A stretch of 31,633 nucleotides of DNA from JBCCEV01 sp039030125 (GCA_039030125.1 JBCCEV010000027.1:1-31633), one strand, 5' to 3'; positions 14,760-23,243 are shown, counted from the first letter of the stretch. The notes: generated by a model from the letters alone, not told the origin. Program-made: numbers and translations.

Positions 14760-15446
14760 ATGGCTACGGTGCTAATTACCGGAGCAAATCGCGGCATTGG
14801 CCTGGAGTTGGTGAAGTGTTACGCCGGTGAGGGCGACAAGGTTTTCGCGTGTTGCCGCTCGCCAAACGACGCGGGGAGTCTCAGCGAGATCGCCGGCGAT
14901 ATTGAGATCGTGGAATTGCAAGTGACCGAGCAGGCTTCTGTTGAGGCGCTGGCCCAATCCCTCAGTGGCGAGCCCATCGATATTTTAATTAACAACGCCG
15001 GCATTTTAGGACCCGATCCCGAGGCTCAAACCGCACTGACGATGGACTATGAAGGCTTTGCGGAAACCTTCGAGGTGAATTCAATCGCGCCGGTACGGGT
15101 TATGCAGGCGCTCGTCAGCAATTTGAAAGCGGCGGCGGCGCCCAAGGTTGTCAACATCACCTCGCAAATGGGCGCGATATCGCTCGATACCACGATGGCT
15201 TACGCCTACTGCGCGTCGAAAGCGGCGCTCAATAAGTTCATGCGCCTGGCCGCGATTGACTTACGCACAGAAGGCATCGACGTGTGTGTGATCCATCCGG
15301 GCTGGGTGCAGACCGACATGGGCGGCGAGAATGCGGCGATAACACCCGCCGAGAGTGCTGCGGGGATCGTACAAACCATCGGTAAACTCAACCCGGATAC
15401 CAGCGGGAGCTTTTGGAAATGGGACGGCGAGGTGCACGATTGGTAG
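14760..15446 (+). CDS. short-chain dehydrogenase/reductase
   Basis: A 228-residue classical SDR that reduces or oxidises carbonyl/hydroxyl groups with NAD(P). The cofactor motif is GANRGIG (8-14), NNAG is at 78-81, and the catalytic residues are N107, S135, Y150 and K154 (YCASK). Arg11 after GAN suggests NADP preference, though this is weak evidence. AAGGAG lies 8 bp before the ATG. It follows the LLM oxygenase by 25 bp, so the SnoaL-like, LLM and SDR genes probably form one operon. It is shorter than many SDRs but close to carbonyl-reductase/CsgA-like members. It converges on the GMC gene with only 6 bp between stops. Confidence 0.92.
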   Translation: MATVLITGANRGIGLELVKCYAGEGDKVFACCRSPNDAGSLSEIAGDIEIVELQVTEQASVEALAQSLSGEPIDILINNAGILGPDPEAQTALTMDYEGFAETFEVNSIAPVRVMQALVSNLKAAAAPKVVNITSQMGAISLDTTMAYAYCASKAALNKFMRLAAIDLRTEGIDVCVIHPGWVQTDMGGENAAITPAESAAGIVQTIGKLNPDTSGSFWKWDGEVHDW

Positions 15447-15452
15447 TGCTGA

Positions 15453-17063
15453 TTACTCGCTATTATCCTCGCGGATGAAAGCAGCCCCCCGCTCAGCGAT
15501 CATGACGGTGGGCGCGTTGGTATTGCCCGATGTAATCAAAGGCATGATGGAAGCGTCAATCACGCGCAGGCCATCGATGCCATGAACTTTTAAGCGCTCA
15601 TCAACCACCGCCATATCGTCGTTGCCCATTTTGCAGGTGCCCACCGGGTGAAAAATTGTGGTCCCTAAATCACCGGCCGCCAACCGGAGGTCGTCATCCG
15701 ATTGCAGATGCGCGCCAGGCTTCCATTCGGCGGGTTGAAAGCCTGCCAGCGCCTGCGACTGCATGATCCTGCGGGTAAAATGCAAGCCCGCAACCGCGAC
15801 ATCTTGATCGGCCTCCGTTGACAGATAATTGGGGGCGATCGCGGGTGCCGCACCTGGATCAGAGCTTTTTAAGCGGATGCTCCCCCGGCTGCTGGGCCGC
15901 AAATTACAAACTGACGGTGTGATTGCATTAAACGAATGGAGCGGGTCGCCAAACTTATCGAGCGATAGAGGTTGCACATGCCATTCGATGTTCGCCGAGG
16001 TTTGCTCGGGGTCGCTTTTTGCAAACGCGCCGAGCTGTGATGGCGGCATGGTGAGCGGTCCGGTTTTCTTGAAAAAATACTCGCCAGCCATCGCTATTTT
16101 TCCAAACAAAGAATTTGCACGCTGATTTAGCGTCACAGTGTTCTGGACCTTATAGATTGTGCGGATTTGTAAATGATCCTGCAGGTTCTCGCCAACGCCC
16201 GGCAGCGCGTGCACCAGCGATATCTGATGGTCCTGTAGGAGCGTCGGCGATCCAACGCCAGATAGCTGCAGGATTTGCGGCGAACCGATGGCGCCTGCCG
16301 CGAGGATGACCTCGCGCTTTGCGTTAAATGTTCGATTGCTCCCATCGGCCATTTTGGCGATGACACCGAGCGCCCGCGGCTTACCTCCTTGTTGCGCGGT
16401 TGCCAGACGCTCGATTTGACAGTGGGTGATAACTTCCAGGTTTGATCGCGACAACACCGGGCGTAAAAACGCTTTGGTCGCGCTCCAACGCACGCCGGCG
16501 CGCTGATTCATTTGGAAATAGGCATTACCAAAATTATCACCACGGTTAAATTCGTCGATTTTTGGGATCCCGCATTCGGCTGCAGCTTCGCGCCAGGCAT
16601 CCAAGATCTCCCAATTGACCCGGCGCTCCTCAACGCGGAGTTCGCCGCCCGAGCCATGGAATTCGTCGGCACCGTGTTGATAGTCCTCGGAGCGTTTAAA
16701 GACCGGTAGAACGTCCTGCCAAGCCCAGCCTCTGTTGCCCAACGCGGCCCAGGCATCGTAGTCGCTGGCCTGCCCGCGCATGTAGATCATCGCATTGATA
16801 GACGAGCAGCCGCCCAGGACCTTGCCGCGCGCGTAACCGATCGAGCGACCATTGAGTCCGGGATCAGGTTCAATTTGGTAACACCAGTCGGTGCGCGGGT
16901 TGCCGATGGTGAACAGATAGCCGACGGGTATGTCGATCCAAAAATAATCGTCTTTGCCACCGGCTTCGATTAGGAGAACCGAGCGCGCTGGGTCCGCTGA
17001 TAGGCGATTTGCAAGAACGCAGCCGGCTGTGCCAGCGCCGACGATGATGTAGTCGTAGGTCAT
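15453..17063 (-). CDS. GMC-family FAD oxidoreductase (choline/alcohol dehydrogenase-like)
   Basis: A 536-residue glucose-methanol-choline oxidoreductase, similar in length to BetA and AlkJ. The FAD Rossmann motif is GAGTAGC (9-15) with the acidic strand end at IEAGG. The GMC signature 1 appears as RGKVLGGCSSINAMIYMRG (about residues 80-98), and signature 2 as GAIGSPQILQLSGVG in the middle. The catalytic His is H472 in HPVGTCKMG, with N514/N516 in GNTNAPT near the end. It probably oxidises a primary or secondary alcohol with a quinone or oxygen acceptor. No choline operon genes (BetB, BetI) are adjacent, so an alkanol or terpenoid alcohol is at least as likely as choline. No strong ribosome binding site is seen. 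Confidence 0.93.
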   Translation of the reverse strand: MTYDYIIVGAGTAGCVLANRLSADPARSVLLIEAGGKDDYFWIDIPVGYLFTIGNPRTDWCYQIEPDPGLNGRSIGYARGKVLGGCSSINAMIYMRGQASDYDAWAALGNRGWAWQDVLPVFKRSEDYQHGADEFHGSGGELRVEERRVNWEILDAWREAAAECGIPKIDEFNRGDNFGNAYFQMNQRAGVRWSATKAFLRPVLSRSNLEVITHCQIERLATAQQGGKPRALGVIAKMADGSNRTFNAKREVILAAGAIGSPQILQLSGVGSPTLLQDHQISLVHALPGVGENLQDHLQIRTIYKVQNTVTLNQRANSLFGKIAMAGEYFFKKTGPLTMPPSQLGAFAKSDPEQTSANIEWHVQPLSLDKFGDPLHSFNAITPSVCNLRPSSRGSIRLKSSDPGAAPAIAPNYLSTEADQDVAVAGLHFTRRIMQSQALAGFQPAEWKPGAHLQSDDDLRLAAGDLGTTIFHPVGTCKMGNDDMAVVDERLKVHGIDGLRVIDASIMPLITSGNTNAPTVMIAERGAAFIREDNSE

Positions 17064-17140
17064 GTTCGAAAACGCGGTCCAAATTCCAAGGCTGTGATCT
17101 ATAAGCGGTGGGACTACCCCGCCGGGCTAGCGAACCCTCG

Positions 17141-17201
17141 AAGCTTTTCGATGGCGACGGGAGTGCGGTTGCTTAAAAGAATTGTAACCGCTGAAAAGCT
17201 T
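17141..17201. repeat. nested inverted repeats upstream of the phosphotransferase gene
   Basis: An outer 9-bp repeat, AAGCTTTTC (17141-17149) and GAAAAGCTT (17193-17201), encloses an inner 6-bp repeat, GCGGTT (17165-17170) and AACCGC (17186-17191). The right arms are separated by only 1 bp, the left arms by 15 bp. They overlap the predicted promoter and may form an operator. Confidence 0.5.
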
Positions 17202-17210
17202 GGCTATAAC
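17182..17210 (+). promoter_or_regulatory. sigma70-type promoter for the phosphotransferase/PhyH operon
   Basis: TTGTAA (17182-17187, 4 of 6) and TATAAC (17205-17210, 5 of 6) are separated by exactly 17 bp. Transcription would start near 17217, leaving a short leader before the TTG start at 17245. Confidence 0.55.
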
Positions 17211-17244
17211 GTGCGGCCAGCTTTTAGGTTTGAAGGGTAAGAGC

Positions 17245-18297
17245 TTGTCCGATCCCCATACACAGTCTCCCGAAGGTTATGACGTACCGGCAGTGGAGGC
17301 TTGGATTGAAGAGAACGTCGATGGGCTCACGCCGCCGCTGACCTGGACGCGACTGGAGGGCGGGCATTCGAATTTGACTTATAAGATCGCCGATAGCGCG
17401 GGACACGCGGCGGTGATCCGCCGGCCGCCACGCGGAGAACTATTACCGAAGGCTCACGATATGGCGCGCGAGTGGTCGATCATTTCAGCACTCGGGCCTA
17501 CTGATGTGCCTGTTGCCCCAGCGCTGGGGTTTTGCCCGGGCGCGGAAGTGACCGGCGCCCATTTTTATGTGATGGGTTTGGTTGAAGGCCGTGCGCTTTA
17601 TACGACCGCCGACACCAACGGCTGGGTGCCCGAAGATCAGCGCGAAACACTCGCATGGTCTTTCATTGATGTGCTGGCGGCGTTGCACTCACTTGACCCT
17701 GATGAATTAGGTCTTGGCGAGTTGGGCAAGAAGGAAAACTACATCGGCAGGCAATTGAAAACCTGGTATCGATCTTGGGAAGCGTCGGCGCAAGCGGCGG
17801 ACTACGACGATCCAAAACTTCACGAGATCCAGAAATATTTGAGCGAACATATTCCCGATCAGGGCTCGGCCCGGGTGGTGCACGGCGATTATGGACTGCA
17901 TAACTGCTTGACGGGCGCAGACGCGCGAATCGCCACCGTGCTTGATTGGGAAATTTCAACGCTCGGTGATCCGCTTGCCGATTTAGCCTACGCGTTGAAT
18001 CAATGGTCGTTGCCTGGCGACGACATGCCCGGGCGCGACGATGCGGCCAGTGCCGTTCCTGGATTTCCAAGTCGCGAAGCCTTGGCGGCGCGTTATGCCG
18101 AGCGGACCCATCGCGACCTCTCGCAGCTCGCCTACTATACTGCGTTTAATTGGTGTAAGACGGCGATGATTATTCATGGTGTGTATGCGCGTTATATGGA
18201 CGGCAAGAAAGATACAAAGGGAGTCAATCTTGATGATCTCCGTGAAAGGATCGGCCGCGCGATTACGCTTGCGGGGCGCGCTCTGGATAACGCGTAG
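17245..18297 (+). CDS. APH-family phosphotransferase (ACAD10/11 kinase-like)
   Basis: A 350-residue aminoglycoside-phosphotransferase-fold kinase of the group related to the N-terminal kinase domains of ACAD10/ACAD11. Those domains act with acyl-CoA dehydrogenases on 4-hydroxy acyl-CoAs in known systems. The N-lobe contains LEGGHSNLTYKI (37-48) and AVIRRPP with a basic residue for ATP. The C-lobe has the Brenner motif HGDYGLHN (213-220, catalytic D215, N220) and DWE (234-236) as the Mg-binding motif. A TTG start at 17245 is chosen because AAGGG lies 8 bp upstream and an earlier TTG at 17200 falls inside the predicted promoter. No acyl-CoA dehydrogenase is adjacent; the PhyH-like gene follows at 22 bp and may share its pathway. 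Confidence 0.9.
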   Translation: MSDPHTQSPEGYDVPAVEAWIEENVDGLTPPLTWTRLEGGHSNLTYKIADSAGHAAVIRRPPRGELLPKAHDMAREWSIISALGPTDVPVAPALGFCPGAEVTGAHFYVMGLVEGRALYTTADTNGWVPEDQRETLAWSFIDVLAALHSLDPDELGLGELGKKENYIGRQLKTWYRSWEASAQAADYDDPKLHEIQKYLSEHIPDQGSARVVHGDYGLHNCLTGADARIATVLDWEISTLGDPLADLAYALNQWSLPGDDMPGRDDAASAVPGFPSREALAARYAERTHRDLSQLAYYTAFNWCKTAMIIHGVYARYMDGKKDTKGVNLDDLRERIGRAITLAGRALDNA

Positions 18298-18319
18298 GCG
18301 CAGAGGGTAAGCGGATCAT

Positions 18320-19153
18320 ATGATTGAAGTCACCGACTCGATGCGCGAGCGTTTCGCCAACGACGGTGCGATAAAAGTTGAACGCTTTCTGAGCGCGCAA
18401 GAACTTGGGGAGTGTCGTCGCTGTTTTGACTTCAATCTTGCCAATCCGGGTCCGACGGCGCTGCCGATCTTTGCCGGCACCGAGCATCAGCATTACAACG
18501 ATCTGGGCACCGCGAAATCGCAGGCCTACTACGAGCCGATGCTTAAGGGGTTGGGGTTCGCCGACTTTTTGGCGGAACTCTGGGGTTCCGAGCATGTGTG
18601 GTACTTCGGCGAAGAGATCTTTATCAAAGCGGGTGGCAAGGTTGGCCGCTCGCCGTGGCACCAGGACACCCCTTATTTCACCGCCGAAGGGTCGCATCTT
18701 GCCAATATTTGGATCAGTTTCGAAGCGCTGCCAGTACGAAACTGTTTGGAAGTTGTTAAGGGGTCGCACAATGGGACCAAGTACGATGGCGCGGCTTACG
18801 AGGACCCAGCCAACCCCACACGCCCGCTGTGGGGCGATGAGTATTATCCAAGGCTGCCTGATATCGAAGCGGAACGGGCTGCTGATCCACGATCTTGGGA
18901 TGTCCTGTCTTGGGAGTTGGCTCTCGGCGATGCGGTGATCTTGCACTCCGGTGCATTGCACGGCGGTGCGCCGGTTGATGAGGTGTGTAGCGAGCGTCAC
19001 ACTCTCGTGCTCAGGTTCTTTGGCGATGAGGTCCGCTACGCCCCGTTTCCAGACACCAAACCCGATTACTTTATGGATCTTCGTCAATTTGACGTGCCTG
19101 GGCTGCGACCGGGCGAAGCGTTCCGCTGCGACGAGTTCTTACAGCTCAAATAA
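18320..19153 (+). CDS. phytanoyl-CoA dioxygenase (PhyH) family protein
   Basis: A 277-residue Fe(II)/2-oxoglutarate oxygenase of the PhyH family. The facial triad is H114-x-D116 in SPWHQDTPY and H214 in GALHGGAPV; R226 (SERHTLVL) or R232 would bind the 2-oxoglutarate carboxylate. The core strands FGEEIFIKAG and NIWISFEAL flank the HxD motif as usual. It hydroxylates an organic substrate, and in this group the substrate can be a CoA ester, a free acid or a small molecule. It starts 22 bp after the phosphotransferase with a GGGTAAG-like ribosome binding site, so the two are probably one operon. The ending LRPGEAFRCDEFLQL is intact, so the gene is complete. The substrate is not deducible. Confidence 0.9.
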   Translation: MIEVTDSMRERFANDGAIKVERFLSAQELGECRRCFDFNLANPGPTALPIFAGTEHQHYNDLGTAKSQAYYEPMLKGLGFADFLAELWGSEHVWYFGEEIFIKAGGKVGRSPWHQDTPYFTAEGSHLANIWISFEALPVRNCLEVVKGSHNGTKYDGAAYEDPANPTRPLWGDEYYPRLPDIEAERAADPRSWDVLSWELALGDAVILHSGALHGGAPVDEVCSERHTLVLRFFGDEVRYAPFPDTKPDYFMDLRQFDVPGLRPGEAFRCDEFLQLK

Positions 19154-19176
19154 GTCTATCGCGGGGCGAGCGTCGC

Positions 19177-19203
19177 TTGCGGCCGACGAGCGTTTGCTAA
19201 AAT
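19177..19203 (+). promoter_or_regulatory. tentative promoter for the DUF3179 gene
   Basis: TTGCGG (19177) and TAAAAT (19198-19203, 5 of 6) lie 15 bp apart, shorter than the ideal 17. It is about 75 bp before the start codon. Confidence 0.25.
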
Positions 19204-19278
19204 TCCCGACGCGCAGATGGACGATCGGTTAAGCGAACGTAGCGCCCCAACGGGTTACGAAACTGTTTCGGTGCTTTG

Positions 19279-20628
19279 ATGGTCTTAAAGGGCATGAACG
19301 ATCTACGATTATCAAAGCTCACTGCCACACTTCTCGTGTTCGCTTTGCTTCTCACGCCGATCGCCGAAAGTAGAGAGATGGAGGCGGCGGAGCTCGCCGC
19401 GCTCTACGCCGGTGCTCGCGACCAGCAACGCGATGCGTTATCGCGCTTGGTCGCGGCGGGGGACCGCAAATACATCAGTGTCCTAATCACCGCGTTGCGC
19501 TTTGCGCGCGAGGGCACAGCCGCTATCGTTGATGCCCTAAAGCGCTTAACCGGCGAGGACCGCGGCGAGGATTGGTTTGCTTGGATGCTCTATCAGCAAG
19601 CGCATCCAGAGAATGGTGTCCCGGACGATTTCGCCGTTTTTAAATCCGATCTGCTCGCGCGTATCGATCCTAATTTTCTGAAATTCATTGACGCTGATGT
19701 TCAACACCGGATCCGTCTCGAAGAGATCGCGTGGGGCGGCGTCGTCAAGGATGGGATCCCGGCGCTCGACTATCCAACATTGATTAGCGCGAGCCAGGCG
19801 AGTTATCTCTCCGCTAGCGAGCCAGTTTTCGGGATCGAAATCAATGGTGATGCACGCGCTTATCCCTATCGGATCATGGACTGGCACGAGATGTTCAACG
19901 ACGAGATCGGTGGCGTAAGTGTGGCCTTGGCCTACTGCACGCTGTGTGGCTCCGGGATCCTCTATGAATCAACGACCGACGACTATCCCGAGCCTTTCGT
20001 ATTTGGATCCTCAGGTTTCCTTTACCGCTCCAACAAGTTGATGTACGACCGGCAAACGCATTCGCTGTGGAATCAATTTACCGGCGAGCCGGTCGTTGGG
20101 CCGTTAACCAACAGCGGTATCCGCCTCAACGTGCGCCCGGTTGTGACCACCACCTGGGGCGACTGGAAGCGCCAGCATCCGGATACCAAAGTGTTGGCGC
20201 TAGATACCGGCTTTGAGCGCGACTACCGGCCGGGAAGTGCCTACGGTGATTATTTTTCAAACCCCGATCTTATGTTCCCAGCGATTCATAACGACGAGTC
20301 GCTGGCGGCCAAAGATGAAGTTTTTGTGCTGCGCGTCTCGCCGGGCTTTAAAGCTTGGCCGCTTGATCAGTTTTCCGGTGGGGCCGCCGTCAACGATCGC
20401 GTCGGGGTTTTCAACGTTGCGCTAATTGGCGATGCGAAAAGTAGAACGGTTCGCGCCTACCGGCGCGGGAATAATGAATTCACCCTCGATGAGGGCAGGC
20501 TGAAAAGCGCGGATGGTCGCGAATGGGCAATTGAGGAGTCTGATTTGATTGCCGAAGACGGTGAAACCTTGTCGCGATTGCCGGGCCATCTTGCCTACGC
20601 TTTTGCCTGGGCAGGGAACTACCAGTAG
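19279..20628 (+). CDS. DUF3179 domain-containing exported protein
   Basis: A 449-residue protein of the DUF3179 family (PF11376), function unknown. An N-terminal signal peptide is visible (LTATLLVFALLLTPIAES). The family core includes PVFGIEINGDARAYP, MDWHEMFNDEIGG, the Cys-containing VALAYCTLCGSGILYES, and FLYRSNKLMYDRQTHSLW followed by NQFTGEPVVG. The CxxC of YCTLCG could bind a metal or act in redox chemistry, but this is not shown for the family. About 100 residues precede the core and contain a short helical region. The ATG at 19279 is used; a second ATG at 19294 gives a cleaner signal peptide, and neither has an ideal ribosome binding site. It ends immediately before the stop of the convergent zinc-ribbon gene. 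Confidence 0.85.
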   Translation: MVLKGMNDLRLSKLTATLLVFALLLTPIAESREMEAAELAALYAGARDQQRDALSRLVAAGDRKYISVLITALRFAREGTAAIVDALKRLTGEDRGEDWFAWMLYQQAHPENGVPDDFAVFKSDLLARIDPNFLKFIDADVQHRIRLEEIAWGGVVKDGIPALDYPTLISASQASYLSASEPVFGIEINGDARAYPYRIMDWHEMFNDEIGGVSVALAYCTLCGSGILYESTTDDYPEPFVFGSSGFLYRSNKLMYDRQTHSLWNQFTGEPVVGPLTNSGIRLNVRPVVTTTWGDWKRQHPDTKVLALDTGFERDYRPGSAYGDYFSNPDLMFPAIHNDESLAAKDEVFVLRVSPGFKAWPLDQFSGGAAVNDRVGVFNVALIGDAKSRTVRAYRRGNNEFTLDEGRLKSADGREWAIEESDLIAEDGETLSRLPGHLAYAFAWAGNYQ

Positions 20629-21399
20629 CTACTTATCGTGCCAGAACTCGCCCTTATTGACTTCGTATTTCGAATAGCAGTCGGGTCCGCTACACCGCAG
20701 CCAACCAAAGCGCGCCTCACATTCGCCATCGCGATTGAATTGCTCGTATGAAATGTTAGCGAAGCGGTGGTCCCAATATTTGTTGGGGTTTAGCTCAAGG
20801 GGCAGTACCTCAATATAGTCGGGGATCAGCGCGTGGAGCTTCTCGGGGTAACAGCCGTGCTCATTTTTATAGGCGAGCAGGCTCAATCGAAACTGTGGCA
20901 GCAAGGTCTCGCGAGCACGCGCGAGCTCAGCAAGCTCGGCGGGAAAGAAACTATCGCGTAAAACCAGCGTACAGCCGCGAAACCCGAGGATCCCAAAGAT
21001 CACGACCAACGCAGCAACGAGTGTGTAGTTGCGTTTGACTGAGCTGGACGGTGGTTCGAATTTAGTCGCTTCGTCGGTGGGCACCAGAACAACCGTCCGG
21101 CTGATTGCATAGGCCGGGATCAGCAAGCCAAGAAATATCGCTATTGCGGTATTAATCCAAAATGCGGCGGCGCCATCGAGTTGGTTCTTAAGGTAGGGAC
21201 CGGCGTACACGCTGAGTAGCGCCAGCGCGCCAAACATCATGCTGGCCAGGCAGATATCCGACAACAACTTAGGTCTAAAACGTTCGCGAAGTTTCGTCCC
21301 GCACGCGCCGCATTGACGCCGCTTCCTTCGGCCTTTGGCCCACAACGGGACCGCCAGTACGTTGCAAACCGGGCAGCGTCGCTTTTCGAACAGCGTCAA
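20629..21399 (-). CDS. zinc-ribbon membrane protein with secreted-type C-terminal domain
   Basis: A 256-residue protein not assigned to a named family. The N-terminus holds a zinc ribbon, CPVC (9-12) and CGAC (30-33). Three hydrophobic segments follow (about residues 50-68, 80-106 and 126-147). The C-terminal part after about residue 160 contains LSLLAYKNEHGCYPEKLHAL and then IPDYI, like the helix-loop of type II secretion pseudopilins (the growing-chain plus YP pattern), and has several Cys (C229, C237, C242). A TTG at 21399 is the only start near the ribbon; AAGG lies upstream. It begins 11 bp after the DAO-family gene ends and is probably co-transcribed with it. The role is unknown. Confidence 0.65.
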   Translation of the reverse strand: MTLFEKRRCPVCNVLAVPLWAKGRRKRRQCGACGTKLRERFRPKLLSDICLASMMFGALALLSVYAGPYLKNQLDGAAAFWINTAIAIFLGLLIPAYAISRTVVLVPTDEATKFEPPSSSVKRNYTLVAALVVIFGILGFRGCTLVLRDSFFPAELAELARARETLLPQFRLSLLAYKNEHGCYPEKLHALIPDYIEVLPLELNPNKYWDHRFANISYEQFNRDGECEARFGWLRCSGPDCYSKYEVNKGEFWHDK

Positions 21400-21410
21400 T
21401 TTGAGAGGCC

Positions 21411-22838
21411 TTAACCCTTCTTAGATTTAAATGGCGAAACTCCAGCGGGAGCAAATTGCATCGCGAACTTGGCTGCCCAACCGGGATCACGCCCTTCGTC
21501 GTCGGCTTCGTCCTTGGCCGCCAATGCGCCTCGAATCATGCGTGAGCCGAGTGCGCGGAAGGGTTCGGGCGGAAAATCCCTGGACGCCGGCCGGACTAAT
21601 CCACAGTTGGCCCACTCATCTTGCTTTTCTAAAACCATGGACGAGAGAATTTTACCCGCGAGGTTACATGGGCCTATGCCATTGCCTGAAAATCCAACCC
21701 CGTAGAAAACATTCTCGCGATCGTCGAGCTTCCAAAAGCGGGGCAGGCCGACTTTTGACCGATCGATCGGGCCACGCCAACTTTTGTGGATCCCGACATT
21801 ACTCAGCGAAGGAAAGGTCTGCCGCATTGCTGCGGCAACAGTGGTTGCGTAATCCGAGGCACCCTCGACTTCATTTCCGATCCGACCGCCGAATGAGAAG
21901 GTGCCGGACATACCGCCTTTCCCGAATGCCAAGCGCCGGTCTCGGGTTGTACGGTAGTACTCCACCAGCGTGCGGCCATCGGAGACGGTTACGCCGTCTT
22001 TCCAACCGGTGGCGTCCAATTCGTCAGGGATCGGGTCGGTCACGACCATGTCGCTAGTAACGACAATGATCGATTTTCTGATCTCGGGCCATCGCGATGC
22101 CCAGGCATTCATGGCCAGCACGACCTTGTCTGCTTTTATCGTTCCTGTCGGTGTCTTAATGCTTACCGGATTGCCATGGTCAAGCTGCTCAAGTGGAGTA
22201 TGCTCGTAGATCCGCACGCCACGCTCGATTGCCACGCGCCGTATGCCGCGAGCCAAGAGTGCTGGTTGCACCCGCGCTGAGTGACGCTCGAAAGCACCGC
22301 CGATATGCGCTTGGGTGCCGCCGCGTGCAGCCGCCTGTTCGCCGGACCAAACCTCAATCGGTGATTCACCGTGCTTTGCGATCGCATCGATGGTCTCGGT
22401 CCATAATCCCAGTTGCGCGTCGTTGGTTGCCGCCCACAGCCAACCGTCATATTGAATATCCGCATCGATCGCGTTTTCGTTCGCAAACTGCATGACATCG
22501 GAGACCGATTCGTGAGAAGCCTTGGCAATTCTCAAAGCTTCTTCCTCGCCGCACACTTTCACAAGCGAGGTGTACTTCGCCCACAGCGATAAGAGAAAAC
22601 CGGCGTTGCGGCCGCTGGCGCCGGAGGCGCAAACGTCCTTCTCGATTAGAACGACATCCAGTGATGGTTCGAAAGCCTTGATGTCAAGCGCGGTCCAGAG
22701 CCCGGTGTAACCGCCGCCAACGATGCAGACGTCGGCCTGTATGTCGCCGCTTAAGCTGGGTGCGGGTTGGAGTCCGTTTGCTTCATCTTCGGCGAGCGCT
22801 TCGTCGAGCCAAAAGCTGCGTGGGTAGGTAGCGTCCAT
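21411..22838 (-). CDS. DAO-family FAD-dependent oxidoreductase
   Basis: A 475-residue flavoprotein of the D-amino acid oxidase/glycine oxidase superfamily, similar to PuuB-like gamma-glutamylputrescine oxidases in overall length and domain order. An N-terminal segment (FWLDEALAEDE) precedes the Rossmann motif CIVGGGYTGLWTAL (38-51) and the IEKDVCASGASGRNAGF region typical of the family. The C-terminal FAD-contact segment reads VFYGVGFSGNGIGP. It oxidises an amine or amino acid, donating electrons to oxygen or a quinone; the substrate is unknown. AGAGGA lies 5 bp before the ATG. It follows the PPOX-type gene by 9 bp, so PPOX, DAO and the zinc-ribbon gene make an operon. Confidence 0.88.
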   Translation of the reverse strand: MDATYPRSFWLDEALAEDEANGLQPAPSLSGDIQADVCIVGGGYTGLWTALDIKAFEPSLDVVLIEKDVCASGASGRNAGFLLSLWAKYTSLVKVCGEEEALRIAKASHESVSDVMQFANENAIDADIQYDGWLWAATNDAQLGLWTETIDAIAKHGESPIEVWSGEQAAARGGTQAHIGGAFERHSARVQPALLARGIRRVAIERGVRIYEHTPLEQLDHGNPVSIKTPTGTIKADKVVLAMNAWASRWPEIRKSIIVVTSDMVVTDPIPDELDATGWKDGVTVSDGRTLVEYYRTTRDRRLAFGKGGMSGTFSFGGRIGNEVEGASDYATTVAAAMRQTFPSLSNVGIHKSWRGPIDRSKVGLPRFWKLDDRENVFYGVGFSGNGIGPCNLAGKILSSMVLEKQDEWANCGLVRPASRDFPPEPFRALGSRMIRGALAAKDEADDEGRDPGWAAKFAMQFAPAGVSPFKSKKG

Positions 22839-22847
22839 AGCGATCCT

Positions 22848-23243
22848 CTAGGTAACTGAACGGAGATCCGCAATTTCAAGCATGGCCCGTTGCTGGTAAC
22901 GACCGGTTAGCTTGGAGAAGAAATCGGCGACTTTCATTTGCCAGCCATATTTGGCGTGAAGCGCGATATAGGCATGCTTGATGGTCGTCGTATCCGTAAC
23001 GATGCGCGCAGACGCCTCGCGCCATTGACCGGTGACGTTGCCGCGCATGTCGCAGGCGGCGAGCCGGGCACGTCCATTGGCGCGGATCCGTTTGACCTTG
23101 CCCGCTTTGGCCTCGCTGAATACGTAGTAGCGTTCGTTGTCGCCCGCGATCCATACCGGAGTGCGGACCTCTTCACCATTGCGTCGAAAGGTCGCAAGGC
23201 TGACATAAGTTGCCGTTGCCGGGTCGAGCCGTTCCTCGTTCAT
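22848..23243 (-). CDS. PPOX-class, probable F420/FMN-dependent protein
   Basis: A 131-residue split-barrel flavin/F420-binding protein of the pyridoxamine 5'-phosphate oxidase-like class. The pattern YVSLATFRRNGEEVRTPVWIAGD (about residues 13-35), YYVFSEAKAGKVKRIRANGRARLAACD and a late KYGWQMKVADFF helix match the PPOX class TIGR03666-type family. That family is described as probably F420-dependent, but gammaproteobacteria rarely make F420, so FMN, heme or another cofactor is possible. It is the first gene of the minus-strand PPOX, DAO and zinc-ribbon set. The ATG at 23243 is followed within 14 residues by the first core strand, which is normal. Confidence 0.85.
   Translation of the reverse strand: MNEERLDPATATYVSLATFRRNGEEVRTPVWIAGDNERYYVFSEAKAGKVKRIRANGRARLAACDMRGNVTGQWREASARIVTDTTTIKHAYIALHAKYGWQMKVADFFSKLTGRYQQRAMLEIADLRSVT

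Noticed and set aside
15453..17063. specific call of the GMC gene as choline dehydrogenase betA
   Set aside because: No betB, betI or choline transporter is adjacent, and GMC family members of this length act on many alcohols.
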